Counted from the first letter of the stretch, positions 24,683 through 38,640 are shown. The stretch: 64,000 bases of DNA from Whitmania pigra (GCA_021613335.1 JAJTWR010000260.1:3268501-3332500), one strand, 5' to 3'. Numbers and translations are program-made. Notes: a model not told the origin generated them from the sequence alone.

Positions 24683-27050
24683 TTAGAGGAAAAAATCATC
24701 TGGCACTTCAATGCTCTCTGAAAGGAAACTGGACCTTTGCAACATGGTCATGACCATTTCAAGCTGTTTGACCTTATCTTTGATGTGGTGAGGAAGCTGA
24801 GGAATATTACCCTGGAGAGGAATGCATTCTCTGGTCTTGTTGGGGAAAGTTATTTGGAAGGATTCAGGATCGACCATAACTTCAGAGCCATCGACGTATT
24901 TTATGAGTAACGCTCCAGTGGACAGCTGTGTGATGATATTTTCAACTTTACTCGACATTTATTACATTATATGTAAAAGTCTGGAAATGCAGAAGAAAAA
25001 TCACTAATTAATGCATCATTTAACCCAAACGATTGACAATAACTTTCAGTTATCCCAGAATTTAATTAAATATTATTTTTGTATCCACATAAGAAATCTA
25101 ATATTTGTGTAGCACTAACTTCGTAGGCCCCAAATTCTCCAGGAATTAAAACGTGCTTCAAGATTTGCAAGCCGGAAGAATTCTTGTTCACACCGAGCGA
25201 GGAAAGGGATTTGGCTCTTGCAGGATGAGGACTTTGCCTAAGACTGGCCCTATGAGAAGCATCACCATGGTGATGAGCCTCGCGATGCTCGACTGGCAAC
25301 GGTGCCTCCCTCGGTGAAAACGTTGCACTGTCGTTTAAGTTCTCCGAGGTTGGCTGAGGACTGTAAGGAATGTCCGAGTGGAGCGATGCACTCCTCCTCA
25401 TGTGCTGACTCAATGACATGGAATCAGACAGAGAACTCGTCTGCTTGCTCTTGCTCGTCGACTGCTGCGTTGGAGTAATGATTTCGTAGCAATGAAATCT
25501 ATTTAATGCGACCGACAGATTTGTATAATTAGATGATATTATGACCTTTCATTAAGTGCTTTTGTATGCCATGACAAATAGTTTAAAATGACTTTACCTC
25601 GCTTGAGTTAGTGCTGCACGGTGACAAATTACTTGTGGGAGGCGTCCGATTTAATGGGGAATTTTTACTGCAAATTAAAAAAAAACTTCAACATAAGATT
25701 TAAAAAATATTTTGAATATTCATAATATTTGATTCACTGCCATTGTAAGTTTGAAAGATTGAAGTACAAATCAAACAATTACATTCAACCACATCAACCA
25801 TTACTAGTGAAAAAGATATCTCGACAGTTGAACCACAATGAAAATATTTACATTCCAAAAGTAACAGGGAAGTTGGGGAAGTCCGATTCTTTGGCCTTTT
25901 GTGACCAGAAATATTCATTTTCTCTGCATTTTCTGTGCATCTGAAGTTTCATGAGATGTTAACAATGTTTTGAAGTCAGATTTCAGACATCAGATTATTT
26001 AGATTAATCAGATTAATTTCAGACATCAGATTCTTAATTTTGTAACGGTAATGTTTTAAGTCGTATGAATAATATTCCACTTGTTTACAAACAATAAAAT
26101 GCACCTCCTGTGCATGTTTGCACATCTTCTGCATCTCAGGAGACAAGTGGGTTATGCTTCCTTGGGGGTTGAGGGTAACGAAAGTTCCATCGGGTTGAAA
26201 AATTTTCATCACTTCGGTCGTTATCAGAAATTTACATCCTTTAGATCAAATGCAGTCAACATAAATAATCAGATAAGAGCAGATGTAAATTGTTACAAAA
26301 TGAATGTACATATTTATTTAATTTGTTTTATTCCCATTTATTTTATATAATAATAAAATTTTCAAATTTAAAAAGAAGCCATTGACTGCATTACTTTTGC
26401 ATTATTTATGTTTATTTAATCAATAATAAATCTACATGTTAACCTGAATAAAATTCTGCTCTAAAATCAGGTACAGGTAGGTTTTCCATGAGCATGCATT
26501 TGGCTCTGTCGGTGTATTGTGTGACTTTTGGGGTGTCCGATCTAATGAAGTTGATGAACCTCAGAACGTACTCAAACTCCTTCCTCCAACCCTGAGGTAA
26601 GTTTTGAGGCAGGTACTTCGAGGAACCATCTTGCATCGACGGCAGGTGTGATGTCATGTACGAGCTCTCTCTGCCATCTCTCACCTCGTTTATGTAAACC
26701 TTAATGGAAACGTTTTATCTAAGTTTACTTTGAATGTGCTAAGTGAAAATATATCAATATGTTATTTAATCATTTTAGACTTCTTAAGTTATTTATTTTA
26801 AAACAACAACTAATAAGCTAATTAATTCAATAATGAAGTTTTGCTTCACCTCATAGTTAAAATATAAATGCTTTAATGATCCGATTGATCTCGAATATGC
26901 TTGTCTCAGATCATGTTGCATTTAAGTACCTTTTGTGCTCGAGGCAACCGATAGAAAAGTGAAATGCATTGCATGGAGGTATTTCATGATTTATGATTTG
27001 TATCATCGTACTTAGATGTTATGATTGGCCATAACATTCATCACCATCAC

Positions 27051-27082
<32 letters not shown>

Positions 27083-30000
27083 CTTACTCAGTCATTTATT
27101 TTTTGTTTTAAAGGATTTTTGTAGAAATAAATGTTTAATGTGCCATGTTTAAACAAGTTGTTCTCCAAGAAGAGCTGAAAGAACTTGAAACGTGAACGCA
27201 AGTTTAACACAATTTTTGTTAATTTGTTCAAAAAACCTGGAAGTAGATGATTTCCATTTCACCTGAACAAAACGTTGGTGAGGCACAAGTGCAAAAGAGT
27301 GCATTTCGTTGCCTTCAAACCGCTTCACTAAGTATTTTTTTAAATTCAAAAGATTCATAAGAAAGAAAAGAAGTGTGAAAACGCTAATTAGTTCCTGAAA
27401 AACTATTTAAAATTGTTGTTACAAAAGAGAAATAATTAATTTCTAGTAAATGATTTAAAAATGCAGTCCTTTGAACAATTAATCACCTCTTTTCCGTTCG
27501 GACTGATTTTCATCAACTTGTGCACAACCTCTCTGACTCCATGCACCTTAAAAAACTCGGCAAACACCCATCCATCTTCTGAAATTGTGATCTGCAAAGC
27601 AATCCACATGATCCATCCAAAAATATCAAACTTAACAATGCAAGATGAGCTTTTAACTTATGGAATTGATTTAGATAATCAATCGATTATCTCCAGAACC
27701 GATGGAATCAACAATTTTCCAACATTTATTCTGAACAATAGAAAATGTAAACAACATAAAAATAACTAACAACTGCGTGCTTTGTTTTTTGTCTCCTGGG
27801 ACGAAGCCTGGCAGTTGTGAAAGACTCTGAGGCAAGCATCTTCTTAGACTTCTGAGTTGCAGGAGAGTTGTCAATGTCGATGCTGACGGCCGTCCACATC
27901 TTCTTGTTCTCGGGCTGTGTCTGACGATGCCTCAGATTCTCCAGCGAGTGACTTCTCAAGTTTTGAATCTTATCTCTAGTTTTTGGCTCAGGATAAGATA
28001 CATTATCAGAGCTCTTCTTAACTGCATCTCTTCTATCATGATGGCCAATTTCCTGTAGATTCTGGTAAACTTCTCCAAATTCATTGTTCGTGCATTGGAC
28101 CGAGGAAGTTGCCATCGGTTCTGAAACGGGCCGAGCACCTTGCTTAATGAAAAATTCTAATGTCGGATATTTCGAACTCGTGTGATTTCCCATGGTTCCG
28201 GTGGATGAAGACTTTTTTGGTGACTCATTAAAAGATGAAGAAAGAGAACAGTCCTCATCATTTTTTAGATTTGCTGGTGATGATGACGATGTTATCGAGT
28301 GGGACAGAAAGGATGTGTTTGCTAGAAATGCAGACGACACAGAAGAAGAGTTGAACGCTTTTGCAATGAGAGGAGCCATGATGTCTTCGTACTTCCCAAC
28401 TTGTTTATCTAATTCCCAGTTTCTTTGAAGAGTAAAACATTGAATAGTCACTATTTTAAACATGTGAGTAGAGCTTAAATGAGTTTGAAGAAATAACAAC
28501 GCTGTAAAAATATTCTTAAAAATAAAAAAAAATATCTTTAAAATAAACATAAAAACGAAATCTGAAAAGCATTTATATGTTGTGGTCACCTCAACTGTTG
28601 GCTTAAAAGATCCCCTGACTTTTTCTGGTGGGCTTCCTCCAGCGAGGATGCGATGATCTTTCTATGGATCGACGAATCCTCGTATTTGAACGCTGTTTGA
28701 TTTCCTGCCGAATTGTTCAATGAACTTCCCTGCATGGTGTCTCGACCACTGTCAACAGATACCTCCCTCTGTAAGAAATGCATGATTAAATAAAGTTAGT
28801 AATTAGTAATTAATAAATGGAATGTGGATGAATGAATCGATCGTTCAAATGATGACCAACTTACGCTAAAGCTTTCTTTTTGAGTATCATATTTCAAGAA
28901 AAATGGATGAGAAAATATGTCTGCCAAGAAATTATTTAAATTAAATTAATTATTTAAGGTGCAAACTGATAAAAGTGAAGAATAACGTTGTCCAACTTTG
29001 AAGTTTTAATCTATCCATTGGATTTCTCCGAAGCAGCATGCCGATCAAACTCTTGGCATCTGCGGACAAATTCCTCGGCACTTCGTATTCGCCGAGTCTG
29101 ACTCGATCGAAAGTGTCCTCGATCCCCTGGGCCTCGAAGGGAGGTCTGCCCGTCAGCATGGCGTAAAGCGTGCACCCCACCGACCAAATGTCGCTTTCCA
29201 AGCCATGAGCTTCTTGGTTTATGACTTCCCTACAATCAAAATGGCACAATTTGAAGCAAAGAAGGGAGGAACGTTGTAAAACGAGCAAGTAGCTCACGGG
29301 GAAATGTAGTTCGGTGTTCCGCACATGGTAAAGTGCTTCTCGTCGGCATCTGCTAATTGAGTGGCTAAACCAAAATCTGCTATTTTCTGCAAGGTGGCAA
29401 ATGAAAAGCATTGAAATGAAAGACACTAACAGAAGACTTTTTAAGAATGAACCACTCACTACTGTATCATCATGGCTGAGCAGCATGTTTGATAATGTCA
29501 GATCTCTGTGCATGATTCTGTGCTTCTGGAGGTAGAGGATTCCCTCAATAATTTGGTGCATGTACCTGTGGACTGAGAAAAGCAATTCCTTTAATCTTTT
29601 AAACAATGACTACAAATCATCACAAAGACTCTAAAATTAAGTCATTCCTTTAAGCAATGACTACAAATCATCACAGGACTCTAAAATTAAGTTATTCTGA
29701 ATATAAATAAATTTATTTTCAAAGAATATCTGCATCTTACAAACAGAGATAAATAATCTCATCAAACATGCACAACTGATGAAGCATCACCATAAGCATG
29801 TTACAGTGATCATTCCATCGAAAATATCACTTAAAATGCTGAAGTTTGTCCTTAATTAGCAGTGCTTTTGCTGTTTCATTTTATAACTACTCCATCAATT
29901 TATAAAACAAATGATAATATGTTTTAATATGTAATAATATATAAATATAATAAAATATAATAATGATGATGATAGTAATAATAATAATATGAAATGATAT

Positions 30001-31567
30001 GAATAAATAACTATTCAGTAGCGTAATTGCATCAAAATTTCGGAATAACCTTTGCTTTCATCAAATCCATTTTTATGTCCTTTCAAATGTGAATTCAAGT
30101 CTCCAAAGGGGCACAATTCAAGAACAAGATAAATATAACTAGAATCTTCAAAAAAGCTGTAAACCTATAAAAACAAATCACCTTTGATGATAACAAACAA
30201 AACAAGAAGCATTTTTAAATGCCTATCACTTCATATGTACCATTATGTACACTATTTTATTTTTTTTAATTAATCAAAATAGATGGATGGAAAATGGGCA
30301 GACATATTTTAATTTTTATTAATAATTTAATATATTTAATATAAATATAATATTAATACAAGGGGGCCTCGTTTTGATATACCAAGGCCGCCCACGCATC
30401 TTCATTTTACTGTTTAATTTTATCACATATAAATATGTGTTACTGATGTAGCCAAAGAAACATTTTATCATCTCTCGTTTTGAAGAACAAAAAATAATTT
30501 AAAGCAGTTTTACTCATGGCCTCACCATGGATAAAATCAAAATCCACTAATTAATTCTTTAAATATTATATATATTTACACATGTCATCAACATCATTAC
30601 ACATGAATATGAATAACTTCATTAAAACTTAAATAAATAACTCCCAAATAACAAGAGCATTTATACAAGCATTGGCATGTTCTAAATTACAAGTTATAAT
30701 AATTCATTACTTACAGAATAACAGGACAATTACTTTCATATTAAAATCATTCTAACATTATAACACAGTTAAATAAAAATTTGTTTAAAATAAGCATGCT
30801 TATGAAATCTCTAAAAATGAAGCAATGGAGTTAATAATTTTATTCGCCACTTACAATCTTATCAGATATTTTTTTAAATTTTGATATGGATATTCGTGTT
30901 TGGTAAAATATCATTATCAAAGTTAATTAAATAAAATCCTCACTCTTATAAGGTTTTTTAAAAAGTGGTTTTGGTTTCTGCTTTCTCTATATTCATTAAT
31001 ATTTCGTTAACGTTATTACGTAATTATAATCAAATAACAGTTTGTAAGTTACATGTCAAAAGTGATGTAATAGTAATATTGACTAGACGTTATGAAAAAA
31101 ATTATGCCATTGCGCCCATTTACATTTATAATAAACTTCGATTTACATATAAAATTAATAATATCCTAAATAGAAACAATTCCATCAATGTAAATATACA
31201 CCCATTATTACACGCGGCTTATTGTGGTTGGCGCTGTTAAAACTATGCAATTTCAAATTTTCCATAAAGAATAGCAAAACAAACCTCTATTATGGATGGA
31301 TGTTTAAGGCGAGAATGGATGGCCACCTCTTCCAAAACTCTTTTGAGACATCCCGGGCGGGATTGCATGATTTGTTTGTCAATCTAGAACAAATGAAAAT
31401 TATTTTTTTAAATGTTTACGAGAATGTTCCTAAGAATAAATAAAAGTGAATCTTACAAATTTTATAGCGACCTCCTGTCTGCTGAAAATTGATTTTGCTT
31501 TATAAACGTTGCCAAATCCACCACGACCAATCTGACATTGTATCTTATAGTTCTGTTCCAAACGCAT
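24683..31567 (-). CDS. PLK4: Polo-like kinase 4
   Basis: Serine/threonine kinase that starts centriole duplication. Sixteen exons join to 953 aa (human 970): 31457-31567, 31285-31383, 30050-30164, 29460-29572, 29298-29386, 28997-29229, 28865-28920, 28590-28768, 27771-28422, 27487-27591, 26444-26699, 26105-26211, 25852-25940, 25598-25667, 25120-25464, 24683-24925. The kinase domain covers about residues 7-265: GRGGFGNV loop, VAIK lysine, HRD at 130-132, DFG at 150-152, and the activation segment ending [12 protein letters not shown] beta-TrCP phosphodegron DSGRDT starts at about 278, where human has [17 protein letters not shown] begins the cryptic polo box (about 535-735). The last exon encodes the C-terminal polo box ([16 protein letters not shown]). 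The acceptor of the last exon is the least certain; 24925 keeps phase 0. The ATG at 31565-31567 is close to the glycine loop, as in the family. Confidence 0.96.
27038..27080. repeat. CAT microsatellite in PLK4 intron
   Basis: CACCATCACC then eleven or so CAT units, in the intron between exons 27487-27591 and 26444-26699. Confidence 0.85.
29592..29698. repeat. Tandem duplication of about 50 bp in PLK4 intron 3
   Basis: Two adjacent copies share CAATGACTACAAATCATCAC and CTCTAAAATTAAGT with small differences, immediately beyond exon 29460-29572 on the 5' side in transcript orientation. Confidence 0.8.
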
Positions 31568-33083
31568 TTAGATTAATGCACTAATGATCATAAGTACAGA
31601 CTGCATAATTAAAACAAATACGATTGAAATATATATATCAAAATACCTGAATACAATCGAGATGCGAAGAAGCCATATAAGTCAAACTGGAATGATCCCA
31701 AATAATTTTATCGTCGACAGATGCGCTGCTGTTGCAAAACATTTTTCATGTCCATCAAAATCTCAACATTAAAATACACCCATGTGGCATAACTCTGCAT
31801 AGCAATGCACGAGTCCTTCACACTGGTTTAATTTGCGAGCTGTGACATGATTAGGCTTGCACATCTCAAATTTTCACTCATGTTTACAGCTACTTAGCAA
31901 CTCCAAAAGAATTGAATATTGTATTAAAAAGGCGCATACGATAACACAATACAGGTATTAGGCATGCATTAAATGTATTTCCTACCCCTATTACTGAATT
32001 ATATTCGCCCATAAATTAAATAGTGAATACGATCAGATAAAACTAAATTTATTCAGTGGATTCAGGGGAAGTCCTCCACAATTTGCGTTTGAGATTATTG
32101 AGGACCGTAAAAATGTATTATTTAATTTATTAATACATTAATTTTGACTCTAACGCATATTCCTTTTATTACATGTAATTACTAAGTTTAAAGAAAAAGT
32201 TGCTAATGGAACGCCCAGACTCCGGATGTGATAGCCTCGTTGGCAACGGGAGTCTGATACGAACAATTTATCTGAAAGTCGCTTACCTTGCTACGAAATT
32301 TCTAGCGATTCAATAAGCACATTAAGTCGATTATATTTTCATCATGAAGTCTTACAACAGAAAATTGCAGGAACTCGCCAAACGCTTTAAAGCTAGAATA
32401 CCCTGGAAAGGGTATTTGAATATTTATTAATACTCAAATTTTCCGTTCCTGGAGATGTAGAGGGTCCATACAGATAATAACACTGTTGCTTATCCTCTAA
32501 ATTAAGAGCACCTCTGACTTTCCACTGCTTCAAAAGACATTACTTGTAATCTCTAAATTAAGGTAGCACAAAAAATGTGTTGGCATCCCGACACAGTATT
32601 TTATGTGAGTATTATCAAAAGTCAACAACTTTGAAACTTCTAGACCAGTCATACATTTCTTCATCAACTTCTCCTCAACAGGTCATAAACCTGAATACAA
32701 TAAGTATTCCAATCTTGTTTCTTCCACTAATCTTAACAACTTACTAAACGATAAATAAATGATTTAAGTTCTTACCAACCTTAACAAACATCTTACTAAT
32801 ATATGAGTAATGTTCTTACTTGCCTGCATCACCCTATTTATAGATGCCTTTATGACTACAAATTTGTTAGTGGTCATTTGTGATCCCCATTTTCATCAAA
32901 ATAAAAAAATCCAAAACCCTATAATTACAGTTTCAAAATTGAAATTTTTTGGGTAATTATTTTTAAGAATTATCAACACAAAAAATTCCAAAGGCACAAA
33001 TACAGTTTCAAAAAAAAAAAAATAAAAAATAGCCTAATGAATGTTATAATGCAGGATGAGCAAACAATTACAAGATTCACAAA
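31568..33083. other. Intergenic between PLK4 and FICD
   Basis: AT-rich spacer of about 1.5 kb that holds the PLK4 promoter and FICD 3' flank. No gene is seen. A small perfect inverted repeat, AATACCC...GGGTATT, lies at 32397-32416. Confidence 0.5.
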
Positions 33084-35145
33084 TCATGTTGCGATTATTA
33101 GACTCTCATAATAGTTTTCCCCGAGCTCTGGAACGCTCCGGTTGTAATTGGCCGAAGAAGCCAACAAATACTCATCCAACGTTCGTTCCGTACATTCGGC
33201 TATAAATCTTATGAAGGGCCTCACGTCTCCTCGGTTGGCCGATTCAAGATGTTTATAATACGTCTGCTTGTAATCGACCGGAATGATTATGGGAGGATAT
33301 CCGGCCAGCATGAGAATGAGATTCATCAGCATCCTGCTCGTCCTACCGTTGCCATCGTAGAACGGATGGATGTAGACTAGCTTGTAGTGAGCCAATGCCG
33401 CTGCTTCTACCGGATGGAGAGTTTCCATGAGTTCGTCCGAATTCAACCATTCTATGAATTCCTTCATCAAAGAAGAAACTTGCTCCGGTTTGGGAGGCAC
33501 GTGGTTCCCGACAAACACCTGAAATGAATGTTTTTGTGAACATTCGCTCGTTCAATAATCGAGCAATATGAGAATCAAAAGACAGACTAATCTCGTTATT
33601 GAAATTACTTTTAAATGTAAGTTCTAGGAATACACATTCTCAGCATTCTAAAGACATATCTCAAGTGTCGATAATAGCAACAAAAATGATTGTAAAATAA
33701 CAAGCATGGCCTCTTCAAGCATAATAATTAGGAAATTATTGTGAATAATTACAAAACACAGAAATAAGGAACAGTATAGTTGATAAAAATATGGTCGAAG
33801 ACCAACCTGCGTAGTCCTGAAATTCCCGGCTCCGAACGGATCGACGTAACCCAAAACCCTCTTGTGAATGTCCGTGATGTCGTGCATGTTGAACTTTCCG
33901 ACCCTCCGAAGAAGCGAGGAGTTCAGGAAATGCATGGCCGCTTCCATGCCAAGTATTTCGTTGTGTTCGATGATGCTCTTGCCATTTATGACGATTCGAT
34001 TTTCAACAAAAGACCGGGTCTGTGAAAGCGTGAAAGTGTTCCCTTCCATGGCCGTCGTGTGGTGAATGTGCTTGATGTACTGTTCGTAGGCCTGCCTTCT
34101 CAGCCCGGGATGGTTGTCAGGCACTTGAATAAGGGTGCCTTAGGAAATGGAAAATTGAATGATATTGATTAAAAAAGAGTTCTCTAATTCAATATCAAAC
34201 TGAATTACAGCTATGAGGATGAATTGTTTATTGTAAAAAGTAATTTCAAAAATAATTCACTAAATTCAGTAATTGCAGTGAACATTTATTTCATCACTTT
34301 TAAAAATGATACTTTGTTGACAGAATATTTATATGCACCTAATGCTACCTTAGTAAACATATGTATATAAGAAAACAGCTTCTAATTAATCTATAAAGTC
34401 AACTAATATCAACATATATTGAAAACCAGATTAAAGTAATCAATTACTTAGTTTGCCATCTATTCTTTCAAATCTGGCTCTGTCAATCTTCTCAACCACT
34501 GGCAAAGTCCTACGTTGATTCTGCAAGGCCTTCATGTGGAACGGATCTGCTGTCAGGACTTTCTGATAAAAATAATCTGCATTGACGATGTCCTTCTTAT
34601 AACTTTCTAAAAATTCTCCGTAGGTGTTTAGGAGATCAGCATTATGTGGATCCAAAGCCAAAGCATGCAAATAAATTTTCAATGCTCTTTCACTCCTTCC
34701 CTGCTTAATCATCTCCCTGGCAAGATTTATTGAGGCTTGAGATTCTGACCTCTTTCCAGCTTAAGTTTAAAATAAGATTTAATTATTAAAATGTTCCCAA
34801 AAGTTATTGTGATGTTATTCAAATCAATTTAATTATTAATTATTTTAAAAAAATTGCAGAGCAAAACTTACAATCAGAATTAAATTCAGCTTTCTGGTAT
34901 TGGAAGCCCCCAGGTCCAGGTTCTTGAATTTCATTAAATGAATATTGCTTTCCGAGGTCAGGAGGGCTGACACACATCCAGAATATTTTGTCATTTTGGT
35001 ATCGAACTAATGGTGTATTAGAGTTACTGAGTTCAGTTGAGCTAGTCCAACTCGTAAAATAAGACGTAGTCAAATATAAAAATATCGGTAATACAATTGC
35101 TAAGAGGGCAAATGCTAAAGCAAAGTTGTAATTCTTTAAATTCAT
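33084..35145 (-). CDS. FICD: Protein adenylyltransferase FICD (HYPE)
   Basis: ER type II membrane enzyme that AMPylates and de-AMPylates the chaperone BiP. Four exons, 34872-35145, 34448-34759, 33807-34138 and 33084-33518, join to 450 aa (human 458). A single membrane helix is at about residues 8-27. TPR-type repeats cover about 105-185 ([20 protein letters not shown]). The inhibitory helix motif TTAMEGNT places the regulatory Glu at about 227, so the switch between the two activities should be intact. [14 protein letters not shown] and the Fic loop [12 protein letters not shown] follow, with the catalytic His at about 357. The conserved [17 protein letters not shown] precedes a short variable tail. 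The start ATG at 35143-35145 puts the helix at the N-terminus as expected. All phases agree and nothing is broken. Confidence 0.96.
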
Positions 35146-36242
35146 GTCATAAACCTTCACGATTTCAGTATGTAGAAGTCATATGGAAAGAACAAGAAAT
35201 ATCCCAACCACGAATGAACGCGTTGGTAAACGAAAGTTACCCAATCAACTAACTATAACGTCACTTCTAAAAATTAACTTAAATAATCGTTCCACATTTA
35301 AATGTCAATATTTATTAGTTTTGACATGTTTAAAATTTTTATAATAAATGTTAATTCAAAGTAAATGTTCGTCAACAACTTACTAAATACATTAGCCAAT
35401 CAGCTTAATTAATGATTAATTAAATAAGTTTAAATATGCCTATCGGTTGAAAAACGATGCGGTTAGTTGACCACGTTAATAAGACAACTAAATACAAAGT
35501 TTCTACATTTCTCAGGTGTTTCGAAAAACAATTGTTTCTATCCTAAGAAGAGTACTCAATCCTAATAGTGATCTTTTTTTTTAAATTTCACGAAGTCAGG
35601 ATATATGGTATATAGTATCGCGTGTCCAAAGAGAACTTCAAGATCACTACAATATTGAGGATAGATTTCTCTGAACAGAAATGTTTCAAGACGGAATGAA
35701 GATCATGCTGGATCAGTACTAATAATAAAAATTCCCAGATCTGCCGACTATCAACGTCTAGATACTCTAATGATATGACGAGGAAACCTCTGGCTGCTGA
35801 TCTGAGCTCTCGATAATGGTTTAATAACGTGATAATGATGGCGATGGTAAATTTAGAATATTTAAAAATGTTTTAACAATAAATGCTTAAAAACGAATTC
35901 GTTTGATTTAAGTTTCATCTAAAAGTTTTGCACCTTTTTTTTGTATTTCTGAAGCATTTTAAGTTTAGAGCAAACCACAGACATTTTGCAAAACCTTGAA
36001 CATTTTCTTGTAAAGAGCGAATTTACTTTTTTTAATAATTTTAATTACGTATTATTCTGTAATTGTTGTACATTCGCTTTTTTGATGCGTTCCACCTGTA
36101 ATTTATTCATCTAGGTAAACATGTGTCCGGGGTTTTATAAACACAGTCAGTTTTCTTGAAAATTTTTATGTATACATATAAATCTATATTTGTCATGTTT
36201 TTAAATTTACCTCACTTAATTTATTGTTATTTGAATATGCAG
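35146..36242. other. Shared upstream region of FICD and the GT77 gene
   Basis: About 1.1 kb between divergently transcribed genes. CCACG (35208-35212), CCAAT (35241-35245) and ACGTCA (35258-35263) lie within 120 bases of the FICD start; these are core words of ER-stress and ATF/CREB sites, but their spacing is not the canonical ERSE. The first exon of the GT77 gene should lie here and was not identified. Confidence 0.4.
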
Positions 36243-37924
36243 GAAAATATTATGGGACTGTAGTCTTGTTTCTGATTGTGCTGTCTCTGGTTACTAACTA
36301 CTATCTTTCTACGAAAAGGGGCAAGCGAGTTTATTTAATTAATTATTCTGAGATAGCAGAAAAGGCAAAACAAAATGGGGACTTAAACTATGATGGATTA
36401 AATGAAAATGAAGAAGAGGAAATTGAAAATTTAAAAAAACAACTTATGTATTTCAAAACTACAAAAGGCACAACAAAGCATCCAAAGCTGTTTGATTCAC
36501 ATTTGACTCCTCTGAAGGTCAACAACTTACGGACGGCGTCCTTCATAAATGGACTTGAAACATATTCGGATGCTAATAAGACCATCATGCTCTCCATAGT
36601 TGACCAGAATTATTTAGCTCTTGCACAGAATTTCTATGAACTTAGCATTAAAAGAAATTCAATCAAAAATTTTGCTTTTGTTTGTATTGATGAAAGATCT
36701 ATGAACGTTCTCACAAACCTGAGTCTTCCTTGCATCTTCTTTGATTTCCCAAATCCACTTAAGAATAGTTTGGTTCCAAGTGATTTTGGGACTGTCACCT
36801 ACTTGTACAGGACAAACATTAAGACTGCTGTAATGATTCAGGCTTTGAATTTGGAATACAATGTGCTTATGGTAGATGTGGATGTCATCATTTTCAAAAA
36901 TCCTTTTCCATTTTTTACCTGCACCAACTGCAGCATTCACGCTCAGATGGACCGTCAGATGTACAACAGCGGATTCATTTTCGTGAGACCTTCACCTTCT
37001 ACCAAGAAGTTGTATCACATGAGTTGGAAATACTTCATTCAGTACCAAAAAGGCAGTGATCAGTCATACCTGAATACAGTCATCAACCAATTGCAGGCCA
37101 AAGGAGAATTATTTGACATACAAGCTTTGAATAAGCAACAGTTTCCTTGTGGTGTTTATTACTTCGAACACGTTAATCGGGCATTTGAGAACAAACCTCC
37201 GTGCAAACAGTGCGTCATGGTGCACAACAACTACATTGCAAGTGCTGCTGCCAAACTTTATAGATTAAAGGAGAATCACATGTGGGTAATAGATGACAAC
37301 AAATACTATACAAACAGTAAGGCCAAGTATCTTACTTATGACAACCCCTTCACATTTAAAGATCAAAGGGTTATTGATGTTGAAGTTGAGGCACTGAAAA
37401 TTGCCTTAATGCTTGCAACGATACTGAAACGAACACTCATTTTGCCTGCCTTCCACTGCTGCAATTGTTTGCCAGACAAGAGATGTTCACATCACAAACA
37501 CAGATGCTCACTTCTGTCTGTACTTAAAATAAATAAGTTTGATAAACATTTCAGATCCCTTTACAAGGAACATAGCTTTCTCACAAATCCTCTAGTTCCG
37601 GATAATGTCAAAACATCCGTGAGCAACTTACTGCTCGTAAACAGTTCTATGTACGTCGACCATGCTTCCGGTTTTCCAAAGATTACACTTCCTGAGTTGG
37701 TTCTACAACCAACCAACATTACAATGGGTGCACAAATAGAGGAAATTGAAAGATGGTTGAGACCTTATAAAGATACATCAGTGATAAAGTTTCATTCCCT
37801 TTATGGAGCACTGTCCAGCCAGGAGTTCCAATCACCCAGGTTCACCAGGCTGAGGAACAAGTTTGCAGAGTCATTTGAGTGTTCAAGCTATGAACAGTGG
37901 GACAAAACTTTCCTACCATTTTGA
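36243..37924 (+). CDS. GT77-type nucleotide-sugar glycosyltransferase (5' incomplete)
   Basis: Type II Golgi-type enzyme: a membrane helix (VVLFLIVLSLVTNYYLS) near the N-terminus, a charged stem, and a glycosyltransferase domain like Pfam Nucleotid_trans (GT77). Visible motifs are IMLSIVDQNYLALAQNFYEL, FAFVCIDERS, the metal-binding DxD in VLMVDVDVIIFKNPFPF, MYNSGFIFVRPS and the acidic GSDQSYLN. The donor and acceptor sugars cannot be told. About 200 residues after the domain (from about KAKYLTYDNPF) form a second region with LILPAFHCCNC and a His/Cys-rich turn that I cannot assign. The frame has no in-frame ATG before the helix; an acceptor at 36241-36242 (ATATGCAG) suggests a short first exon upstream. 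All visible coding sequence is one 1.68-kb exon. Confidence 0.8.
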
Positions 37925-38593
37925 TTGTTCACTTAGTACATTTTTTATTTTTAATTTTGATATTTAGCGTGACAGTTTTTTATAAAGCGTGGTTAAATTT
38001 TGTAATCTGTTCCAAGGAGTCTTAGTAAAATTTAAAACTCAATATTTGTTTTAAGATAAGCAAATAACAATGTTTTGTACATATTTAACTAAAAATAACA
38101 TTTTCCAAAAATTATTCAAAAATAAATTCCTTATTTATGAGCTAGTGTTAGCGCCGCACGTAATCAAACATCAATATTTCGCAATATTACAACGAAATAT
38201 CGTACATTTTATATTACTTATGTTATACGCTGTAATAGCGTGCTATTTAATACTATTAAACCCTGTTAGTAATTGGGTTCGTGAGATAGGTCGAGACAAG
38301 TGGATTCCACAGTAATTTAAAGGGCCTTTCAGAAAATATATGAAGAAGTTAATTCGCATGCTGTAACAAATCCTTTTTGGCGCTATTAACCCTCACCCTC
38401 ATTTTGCCCCCCTTGCGATTTGTTTTGCTACTGCAATCTTATTTTTAAAATTATCTAGGACATTGTAAACACAACATTTTCACACGTGATCATGCAAAAA
38501 ACAAAATCAGAAAAATTGATAAAGTAAATTATTGCTAGCGTATTTTCTTAAGGGGTGCATATGCCTCTTTTCGAGACGCTTGGACAATGTTCG

Positions 38594-38640
38594 CAGTGGC
38601 GGATCTAGAACACTTCGGCGGGGGGCCAAATACTGGAACC
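38594..38640 (+). mobile_element. Possible transposon terminus
   Basis: CAGTGGCGGATCTAGAACAC followed by a G-rich run, a pattern often seen at the ends of invertebrate DNA transposons. No matching inverted end was found in the window. Confidence 0.4.

Noticed and set aside
32397..32416. Inverted repeat AATACCC...GGGTATT as a terminator or small RNA
   Set aside because: Seven-base arms are expected by chance in this much AT-rich DNA, and no RNA context is seen.
33780..34065. Two plus-strand frames of 65-81 codons
   Set aside because: Antisense shadows of FICD exon 3.
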